From Luteolibacter arcticus (GTDB taxonomy: Bacteria > Verrucomicrobiota > Verrucomicrobiia > Verrucomicrobiales > Akkermansiaceae): a stretch of 64,000 nucleotides of DNA. Below the pieces are notes generated by a model. The model was not told the DNA's origin, did not search any database, and saw nothing but the letters and a program-made list of their open reading frames with translations. Location: positions 744,001 to 808,000 of the forward strand of contig NZ_JAPDDT010000001.1 in assembly GCF_025950235.1 (NCBI RefSeq). Direction: 5' to 3'. This document shows positions 58,036 to 64,000 of this stretch, piece after piece (position 1 is the stretch's first letter; each line of letters starts with the position of its first letter). Made by a program: the position numbers and the translations under genes.

Positions 58036-58778
58036 GATCCCGCTCCCGTCTTGCGAGCTACCAGCCACACCAAGGTGCCACCGAGCGTCAGGCCACCGCA
58101 GAAGATCACCCAGAACCAGCCGTCCACGAAGTCTGGGAGATCGACATTCATGCCGAAGAGTCCGCCAAGCGCCACCAAGGGCAGGAAAAAGCCCGCGAGC
58201 AGGTTCAGTCGAAACGCGATCTTGTTGAGCTTCTCCGCCGTCGCTTGCTGCTCCTCGCCACGCTCGGCTTTCCAAAACTCCAGTGTCAGCTTCGCGTCGT
58301 GGCTGAGCTGCTCGGACGCACGTTCGACTTCCCGGGCGCGGTCGCGGTAGGATCTCAACTCGCGGTTATCCTCATCGTGCACCAGCGTTTGGTCGATCGC
58401 CAGGCCAAGGTTGCGGGACGCCCGGCCCAGCGGTGCCGCGATCCTCGCGAGGTCGAAGATCTCCTGCGCGGTGTCCGCCTCGTCGATGATATCCTCTTTC
58501 TCGTCGAGGAGCTTGGTATAGCGGTCGAGCAGCTCGCCGAGCTTGCGCAGCCCCTTGTGCCCGCCGTTATCGATCCACGTCTCATCCTGCCTCCGCCAGA
58601 AGATCAGCGGCACGCGGTCTGGAGAACCCGCTTCGGGGACCTCGTGGACCACCAGCAACAACTCATCTCGCCCGACCACACAACGCTGGTTGCCGGGACG
58701 GTTGCTCAGTTGATCCAAGATCTCGTCCTCGCATTCGAAGAACTGCGGGAGGTAGGGAAAGTCGCTGCACTTCGACAT
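58032..58778 (-). CDS. CorA-like magnesium transporter family protein
   Basis: A 248-residue protein resembling the C-terminal half of CorA: charged helices (KLGELLDRYTKLLDEKEDIIDEADTAQEIFDLARIAAPL, SYRDRAREVERASEQLSHDAKLTLEFWKAERGEEQ) and two transmembrane helices, the first ending in the GMN signature (FFLPLVALGGLFGMNVDLP, near residue 209). The N-terminal cytoplasmic domain is shorter than in CorA. It may form a pentameric divalent cation channel or have a regulatory role. It is transcribed divergently from the Roc-COR gene. Confidence 0.8.
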   Translation of the reverse strand: MSKCSDFPYLPQFFECEDEILDQLSNRPGNQRCVVGRDELLLVVHEVPEAGSPDRVPLIFWRRQDETWIDNGGHKGLRKLGELLDRYTKLLDEKEDIIDEADTAQEIFDLARIAAPLGRASRNLGLAIDQTLVHDEDNRELRSYRDRAREVERASEQLSHDAKLTLEFWKAERGEEQQATAEKLNKIAFRLNLLAGFFLPLVALGGLFGMNVDLPDFVDGWFWVIFCGGLTLGGTLVWLVARKTGAGS

Positions 58779-59075
58779 CGCGGCTGGATTTCAATCCGGC
58801 GGACGCGAATCGGAAATCCCAAAGTGTTGCACGGCACACCATGACGTGGATCGCACGCCTCCATGCGGAAAACCCGTCCGACGGTCGCAGCGGGACCGTC
58901 CCAAAGGGAGCCGCGCCTGCTCATGCCTCTCGATTCCTGCGTCATTCATCCCCGAACCTGACGCACCATGAGCCAGAATTGCCTCGCCGCCCAACCCCAC
59001 CAGTCCTGTAGTCTGCTGGCATTCATTTCCTGGGTTTCCGCCTTTCCCCTTCCCACCCCCACACCGAATCTCGCC

Positions 59076-62000
59076 ATGACCGCCAATGAGCAGGCCATTT
59101 ACAACGAGGCTCTGCAGCGAATCGAAGAGTGCCGCCGCAGTGGCGGAGCCGTGCTCAATCTTTGCGGCATTGGCCTCACCTGTCTGCCCCCGGAGGTTGG
59201 CAGGCTCACCGCACTGACGGAGCTTTACCTTCACAGCAACCAGTTGACCTCCCTGCCGCCCGAAATCGGCGGGCTCACCGCGCTGACAGAACTTTCCCTC
59301 CACAGCAACCAGTTGACCTCCCTGCCGCGCGAAATCGGCAAGCTCACCGCGCTGACCACGCTTTCCCTCAACCGCAATCAACTTGCCACCCTGCCGCCCG
59401 AAATCGGCAAGCTCACCGCACTGACCACGCTTTCCCTCAACCGCAATCAACTCGCCACCTTGCCACCCGAAATCGGCAAGCTCGCCGCGCTGAGAGAGCT
59501 TTACCTTCACAGCAATCAACTGACCGCCCTGCCGTCCGACATCGGCAAGCTCACCGCGCTGAGGGAGCTTTACCTCGATCGCAACCAATTGGCCACCCTG
59601 CCATCCGACATCGGCAAGCTCACCGCGCTAACGGAGCTTTACCTCGATCGCAACCAGTTGGCCACCCTGCCATCTGAGATAGGAAAGCTCGCCCCACTGA
59701 CGACACTTAATCTCAATCGCAACCAATTGGGCGCCCTGCCATCCGACATCGGCAAGCTCGCCGCGCTGACGACGCTTTACCTCCACGGCAACCAACTGGC
59801 GACCTTGCCACCCGACATCGGCAAGCTCTCCGCACTGAGGACGCTTTCGCTCAACAGCAACCAACTGGCCACCTTGCCCCCCGACATCGGCAAGCTCACC
59901 GCACTGACGGCGCTCAATCTCGACAGCAACCAATTGACCACCCTGCCAACCGAGATCGGCAGGCTCACCGCGCTGACGACGCTTTCCCTCCACAGCAACC
60001 AACTCGCCACCCTGCCACCCGACATCAGCAGGCTCACGGCACTGAGGACGCTTTATCTCGACCACAATCAACTGGCCACCTTGCCGCCCGAGATCGGCAA
60101 GCTCACCGCATTGACGAAGCTTTCCCTCCATCGCAACCAATTGATCAGCCTGCCACCCGAGATTGGCAAGCTCACGACATTGACGACGCTTTCCCTCAAC
60201 AGCAACCAACTCGCCGCCCTGCCACCGAACATCGGCAGGCTCCCCGCACTGATGGAGATCTTCCTTCATGAGAATCCGGGATTGGGCATCCCCGAGTCCG
60301 TCCTTGGTCCCACGCTTCGCGAGGTGCACCATCCCTTGAATCCGGCTCCGCCCACGAGCCCCCGGGCGATCTTCGATTTCTATTTTGCTCTCCAGCAGCA
60401 GGGCGAAGCACCGATGCGGGAAGTCAGGACGCTGCTGGTGGGGCGCGGACGGGTGGGCAAGACGTCCTTGATCAAGGCGCTACAAAACAGGCCGGTGGAT
60501 CTCCAGGAGAAGGAAACGCCGGGGATCTCCGTGGAGGAGTTGCCGCTGCACTGCGCGCAGGCTGATGCCACGGCCCGTATCTGGGACTTCGGCGGCCAGG
60601 AATTCCTCCATGGCACCCACCAGATCTTTCTAAGCGAGCGCTGTGTCTACGTGTTGGTCATGGAGGGCCGGGAGGGTAGTTGGGAGCAGGAAACGGACTA
60701 CTGGCTGCGCTTCATCCAGAGCTTCGGCGGAGACAGTCCGGTGATCGTGGCACTGGGGAAATACGACCTGCACCCCTTTTCAGTGGACCGGCACCGACTG
60801 AAGGAGCGGTGCCCGCATATCGCAGGATTCGTGCAGGTGGATGCCGTCACGGGCCGAGGCATCGCGGAGTTGCGCACCCTGCTGGAGGAGACAGTGAGCG
60901 GGATGCCAGAGGTGTGGCACGGCGTGCCCAAGAAGTGGCACCGCATCAAGCAGGAACTGGAGTCAATGGCGAGCAGCCACTTGGCCTATCGGGAGTATCA
61001 GGCGCTCTGCCGCAGGCTTGATGTGACGGCGGAGGGCGAGCAGGACAGCCTGGCGCAGACGCTGCACCGGCTGGGGGTCGCGCTGAACTTCCGCGACCAC
61101 CACCGGCTGCGAAATACCAGCGTGCTCAAGCCGCAATGGGTGACGGAGGCGATCTACGGGCTGATTCGCCACACCCAGCAGCAAGATTGCCACGGCGTGC
61201 TGAGGGAAGAGGACCTCGGGGAGGCTCTCAAGCCAGCGGAAGAGTATCCGCCGGAGTTGCATGGCTTCGTGTTGGGCCTGATGGAAAAATTCGAGGTGGC
61301 CTTCACGCTCGGGGAGACGCATGCCTCCGGAAAGAGCTGGCTGATCCCGGAGTTGCTTGGGGAAGAACAGCCGGACGCTTTCCTCCAATTCCGGAGTGAG
61401 GGAGTACGCCGCCTGCGCTTCTCCTACCCGGAGGCCCTGCCGCCGGGCCTGCTACCGCGACTGATCGTCAGGACCCGGGAGATGAGCGACTCCCACCCTG
61501 GTTGGCGCTGGCGCAGCGGGGTGGTGCTGGAGTGGTGCGGCTGCCAGGCATTGGTCCGGCTGGATCGGTTGGAACGTAGGACGGATGTCGCCATATGCGG
61601 TGGCACCCTGGAAGAGCGACAGGCCCTGTTCGATATCATCCGTTCCCACTTGATCGTGCTCCACGGAAACGTGCGCGCGGTTGAAGAAACCGAGATCGAC
61701 GGCCATCCGGGTGTCTGGGTGAAAGTGGCGAAACTCCGGTTGGAGGAACGCAAGGGCACCAAACAATTCGACGAATTGATATCCGATGTCGAGGAGGCTG
61801 CGGTCGAGGTCTCTAAGGAACTGGACCAAGTGGAGAGCGATGCCGCCACTGAAGCCAGCGGGCCGGACCCGAAACGGAGAATCCATCTCTTTATCAGCTA
61901 TGCCCATGTGAACGAGAAGGAGCTCATTCCTTTCCGCCAGAATCTGGCGCTCCTGAGCCAGCAGGGCTACATCCAGATCTGGCACGACCGGAATCTGGTG

Positions 62001-62381
62001 GCGGGTGAGAAGTGGGAAACGGGCGTCCTGGATGAATTGGGCCGGGCCGAAATCGTATTGCTGTTCTACACCACGGGCGCCCGGATCTCTTCCTTCATCC
62101 AGAAGACGGAGCTGAGAATTTCACTGGACCGATCGGACAAGAATGAATGCGTCTTGATTTGGGTGCCCCTGGAGAGGAACGACTTGGATAAGACGCATCC
62201 TCTCGAGAAGCGGCTAAGCGCCATCACTTGCGGGACGGTGGACAAGAAAAAGATCTACGACTTCGAGCCCAACCAAATCGGGTGGATGCAAGTGGAAGAG
62301 TCCATCCGCAACGCGGTGGAGAAAAGGAGATGTCTGGCGGGAGACAAAGATCATTTGGGACCGCGTTTCCCGGGGCATTGA
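59076..62381 (+). CDS. LRR–Roc–COR–TIR protein (bacterial ROCO)
   Basis: A 1101-residue multidomain protein. A short helical start (NEQAIYNEALQRIEECRRSG) is followed by about 15 near-identical 23-residue leucine-rich repeats (residues about 43–405, consensus LTALTxLxLxxNQLAxLPPE). The Roc GTPase has G1 GRGRVGKTSL near residue 456, G3 WDFGGQEFLHGTHQ and a G4-like ALGKYD near 561. The COR region spans roughly 610–920 and includes LKPQWVTEAIYGLI. A C-terminal TIR-like domain starts near residue 934: IHLFISYAHVNEKEL, IWHDRNLVAGEKW, IVLLFYTTGARISSFIQKTEL (candidate catalytic Glu). It would be a GTP-switched receptor with an NAD-processing or scaffold TIR. The start at 59,076 precedes the conserved helix; an ATG 36 codons upstream would add a low-complexity segment. 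Confidence 0.88.
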   Translation: MTANEQAIYNEALQRIEECRRSGGAVLNLCGIGLTCLPPEVGRLTALTELYLHSNQLTSLPPEIGGLTALTELSLHSNQLTSLPREIGKLTALTTLSLNRNQLATLPPEIGKLTALTTLSLNRNQLATLPPEIGKLAALRELYLHSNQLTALPSDIGKLTALRELYLDRNQLATLPSDIGKLTALTELYLDRNQLATLPSEIGKLAPLTTLNLNRNQLGALPSDIGKLAALTTLYLHGNQLATLPPDIGKLSALRTLSLNSNQLATLPPDIGKLTALTALNLDSNQLTTLPTEIGRLTALTTLSLHSNQLATLPPDISRLTALRTLYLDHNQLATLPPEIGKLTALTKLSLHRNQLISLPPEIGKLTTLTTLSLNSNQLAALPPNIGRLPALMEIFLHENPGLGIPESVLGPTLREVHHPLNPAPPTSPRAIFDFYFALQQQGEAPMREVRTLLVGRGRVGKTSLIKALQNRPVDLQEKETPGISVEELPLHCAQADATARIWDFGGQEFLHGTHQIFLSERCVYVLVMEGREGSWEQETDYWLRFIQSFGGDSPVIVALGKYDLHPFSVDRHRLKERCPHIAGFVQVDAVTGRGIAELRTLLEETVSGMPEVWHGVPKKWHRIKQELESMASSHLAYREYQALCRRLDVTAEGEQDSLAQTLHRLGVALNFRDHHRLRNTSVLKPQWVTEAIYGLIRHTQQQDCHGVLREEDLGEALKPAEEYPPELHGFVLGLMEKFEVAFTLGETHASGKSWLIPELLGEEQPDAFLQFRSEGVRRLRFSYPEALPPGLLPRLIVRTREMSDSHPGWRWRSGVVLEWCGCQALVRLDRLERRTDVAICGGTLEERQALFDIIRSHLIVLHGNVRAVEETEIDGHPGVWVKVAKLRLEERKGTKQFDELISDVEEAAVEVSKELDQVESDAATEASGPDPKRRIHLFISYAHVNEKELIPFRQNLALLSQQGYIQIWHDRNLVAGEKWETGVLDELGRAEIVLLFYTTGARISSFIQKTELRISLDRSDKNECVLIWVPLERNDLDKTHPLEKRLSAITCGTVDKKKIYDFEPNQIGWMQVEESIRNAVEKRRCLAGDKDHLGPRFPGH
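59203..60278 (+). repeat. Tandem 69-bp repeats encoding the LRR domain
   Basis: Fifteen consecutive 69-base units, one per leucine-rich repeat, followed by a degenerate capping unit. Two adjacent units (near 59,341–59,478) encode identical 23-residue sequences, and many others differ at only a few positions. The antisense strand is therefore also open over long stretches. The repeats suggest expansion and contraction by slippage or recombination. Confidence 0.9.
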
Positions 62382-62395
62382 ACCGGGAACGGGAG

Positions 62396-63163
62396 CTACC
62401 TCTGATTCCACACCACAAGCTCATCGTAGCGCACGCCCTTGCCGCCGAAGATGTCGAGGGCAGAGCCGACGGTTACGTCCACCTTGCCGCCGGAGAGCTG
62501 CTGGACCTCCTCGACATCGGCCATGGAAGCGGCGCCGCCGGCGTAGGTGATGGGGCGGCCGGCCCAGGCTCCGAGCATGGCGACGAGGTCGCCATCGATG
62601 CCACCGCAGAGGCCTTCGACGTCGGCGGCGTGGATCAGGAATTCGTCGCACCACGGGGCGAGGCGATCGAGCGTGGCCGGGGTGACGTCGAGGTCGGTGT
62701 GGGTTTGCCAGCGGTCCATCGCCACGGTCCAGCCGGTGGCGGTGCGGCGGCAGGAAAGATCGATGACGAGACGGTCCGGGCCGATGGTCTCGACGAGTTC
62801 TAACACGCGGTTCTCCGAGAAGGCCGCGCCTTCGAAAAGCCATGAGGTGACGATGACGTGCGAGGCTCCGGCGGCGAGCCACTCGGGGGCATTGCCGGCG
62901 TGGATGGCGCCGCCGATTTGCAGCCCGCCGGGCCAAGCGGCGAGCGCTTCTTTGGCCGCGTCGTCGTTGCCGGGGCCGAGCTTGATGACGTGGCCGCCGG
63001 TCAACCCGTCGCGGCGGAACATTCCGGAGAACTCCCCCGCCCCGGCGCTGGCGACGAAATTCTCCTGCGGTCCCGGCCCATCGTCGCGCAACGTGCCGCC
63101 GACGATCTGCTTCACCTTTCCCTGGTGGAGGTCGATGCACGGGCGGAACTTAGTCTTCGTCAT
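62396..63163 (-). CDS. hisA: Phosphoribosylformimino-AICAR ribotide isomerase (HisA, HIS6-like)
   Basis: A 255-residue TIM-barrel enzyme of histidine synthesis that opens the ribose of ProFAR. It is of the eukaryote/HIS6-like type: KFRPCIDLHQGKVKQIVGG (catalytic Asp at residue ~11), GGHVIKLGPGNDDAAKEALAAWPGGLQIGGAI, HVIVTSWLF and RLVIDLSCRR, then ADVEGLCGGIDGDLVAMLG and PITYAGGAASMADVEEV. The start at 63,163 precedes the first barrel strand; a longer frame to 63,460 runs through repeat DNA. It ends 14 bases after the convergent Roc-COR stop. Confidence 0.9.
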   Translation of the reverse strand: MTKTKFRPCIDLHQGKVKQIVGGTLRDDGPGPQENFVASAGAGEFSGMFRRDGLTGGHVIKLGPGNDDAAKEALAAWPGGLQIGGAIHAGNAPEWLAAGASHVIVTSWLFEGAAFSENRVLELVETIGPDRLVIDLSCRRTATGWTVAMDRWQTHTDLDVTPATLDRLAPWCDEFLIHAADVEGLCGGIDGDLVAMLGAWAGRPITYAGGAASMADVEEVQQLSGGKVDVTVGSALDIFGGKGVRYDELVVWNQR

Positions 63164-63211
63164 GGCCCGCGAGCCATCGCCGCGGCGGGCGCGGGCGTCA
63201 AGCGTAGTCAA

Positions 63212-63310
63212 AGTGGTCCGCACTCTCCGAGTGCGGTCGGAAGCCGCTATGGTGGTTGTCGGAGATCTTAGGTGCCTCCGGCCAACCGCACTCGGAGAGT
63301 GCGGACCACT
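63212..63310. repeat. Perfect 26-bp inverted repeat with internal hairpins
   Basis: Arms at 63,212–63,237 and 63,285–63,310 are exact reverse complements. Each arm is itself a hairpin (CCGCACTCTCCGAGTGCGG) next to the GTGGTC word. A 47-base spacer separates them, between divergent hisA and the threonine dehydratase-like gene. Confidence 0.8.
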
Positions 63311-63333
63311 CTCGCCTTGCCCGCACCGCCCTG

Positions 63334-64000
63334 ATGCGCGACACCGCGGGCGTGGAACGCGAAGGACTGCCGCCCGACCGCCGCTTGCGCCAGGAAATCT
63401 TGTTCGCTCGCGAGCGGGTCTATCGCTTCGGCGAGCCGACGCCGTTGGAGCACTTGTCACTCCCGGGCGTCGAGGTCTGGGTGAAGCGCGAGGACCTCTC
63501 CCCGATCAAGGCCTACAAGTGGCGCGGTGCCTGCAATCGCATGGCGGTCCTCACCACGGAAGAAAAAGCCGTCGGCGTGGTCACCGCCTCGGCCGGCAAC
63601 CATGCCCAAGGCGTCGCCCTCGCCGCGCGTGCGCTGGGGATCGAGACCCGCATCTACATGCCGCGCTCGACGCCGCGCGTGAAACAGAGCGCCGTCCGCC
63701 ACCACGGCGCGGACCGCGTGGAGATCATCCTGACCGGTGATAGCTACGACGAAGCGGTCGCCGCCGCGCTCGACGACGCAGCCGCCAGCGGCGCGACGTA
63801 CATCCACGCCTACGACGACGTGCTGGTCATGGCGGGCCAAGGCACGCTCGCCGACGAGGTGGTCCTTTCCGGCCACGGTCCTTTCGATGTCGCCTACCTT
63901 CAAATCGGCGGCGGCGGCATGGCGGCCGGGGTTTCGGAGTGGCTGAAGACCTACTGGCCCGACATCGAGATCGTCGGTGTCGAAGGCGTCGGCCAGGCCT
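63334..64000 (+). CDS. Threonine dehydratase-like PLP enzyme, truncated by the window end
   Basis: A partial frame of at least 222 codons with no stop before the window end. It starts [20 protein letters not shown] and has [30 protein letters not shown] (Schiff-base Lys in AYKWRGA), [50 protein letters not shown] and [16 protein letters not shown]. These are the fold type II landmarks of threonine ammonia-lyase/IlvA. A serine/threonine dehydratase paralogue remains possible because the C-terminal ACT region is outside the window. Confidence 0.85.
   Translation, partial: MRDTAGVEREGLPPDRRLRQEILFARERVYRFGEPTPLEHLSLPGVEVWVKREDLSPIKAYKWRGACNRMAVLTTEEKAVGVVTASAGNHAQGVALAARALGIETRIYMPRSTPRVKQSAVRHHGADRVEIILTGDSYDEAVAAALDDAAASGATYIHAYDDVLVMAGQGTLADEVVLSGHGPFDVAYLQIGGGGMAAGVSEWLKTYWPDIEIVGVEGVGQA

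Noticed and set aside
59203-60278. Regular repeats that might be taken for a CRISPR array
   Set aside because: The unit is 69 bases with no unique spacers, it is in frame with a protein and codes for leucine-rich repeats.
58791-60332. Long minus-strand frames (58,791–59,588 and 59,628–60,332) with repetitive protein sequence
   Set aside because: They are the antisense of the tandem LRR units and stay open only because the repeats keep the same phase. They have no signal, domain or plausible start.

Overview
The window is GC-rich, densely coded DNA that I would assign to a Verrucomicrobiota bacterium, class Verrucomicrobiae, of Luteolibacter/Haloferula type. This is an inference. It rests on secreted DUF1080 proteins, a Tat-exported TIM-barrel epimerase, a sulfatase fused to an SGNH hydrolase, a Gfo/Idh–epimerase sugar cluster, DUF5069, GYF_2/DUF4190 proteins, an orphan type II-like pseudopilin and many palindromic intergenic repeats. 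I saw no rRNA, tRNA, CRISPR array, insertion sequence or prophage.

Layout. 1–3.1 kb: small membrane or secreted proteins on the minus strand (YcxB-like, pseudopilin, lipoprotein, a 58-aa tail-anchored peptide) separated by repeat-rich spacers. 3.6–5.2 kb: a flavin-dependent halogenase-like oxidoreductase. 5.5–16.8 kb: one long operon with mostly overlapping or nearly abutting genes, encoding MoxR ATPase, an exported membrane protein, an ABC-2 ATPase and permease, a DUF58 protein, two VWA/BatA-type membrane proteins and a lipoprotein. 16.9–29.2 kb: mainly housekeeping genes (glycosyltransferase, aroC, hpt, FtsB-like protein, malate dehydrogenase, thiG, RsmB-like methyltransferase) plus a ParE-type toxin–antitoxin pair. 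29–41.9 kb: secreted and catabolic genes (LolA-like protein, DUF1080, sugar kinase, sulfatase–SGNH, oxidoreductase, 2OG dioxygenase, FG-GAP protein, LysR regulator) and an HrgA-like protein. 42.0–47.7 kb: a divergently arranged sugar-modification cluster (dehydrogenase, cupin protein, two TIM-barrel epimerases/isomerases, mutarotase-like protein). 47.8–56.4 kb: mnmE overlapping a 1072-aa zinc-ribbon/coiled-coil membrane protein, hisC, DUF2752, two GYF_2–DUF4190 paralogues and fabV. 56.5–62.4 kb: an accessory-looking island with HigBA, an MtfA-like peptidase overlapping a CorA-like protein, and a large LRR–Roc–COR–TIR protein. 62.4–64 kb: hisA and a truncated threonine dehydratase gene.

How the parts work together. 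The MoxR operon looks like a chaperone, membrane transport and VWA machine at the cell envelope. The sulfatase, sugar kinase, DUF1080 protein and epimerase cluster fit breakdown of sulfated or modified polysaccharides. The most promising candidate for an uncharacterised system is the LRR–Roc–COR–TIR protein at 59,076–62,381. It combines a repeat sensor, a GTPase switch and a putative NAD-consuming TIR effector in one chain, next to a toxin–antitoxin pair and a divergent peptidase/CorA-like gene pair.

All calls come from reading the sequence by eye. No database search or structure prediction was run.
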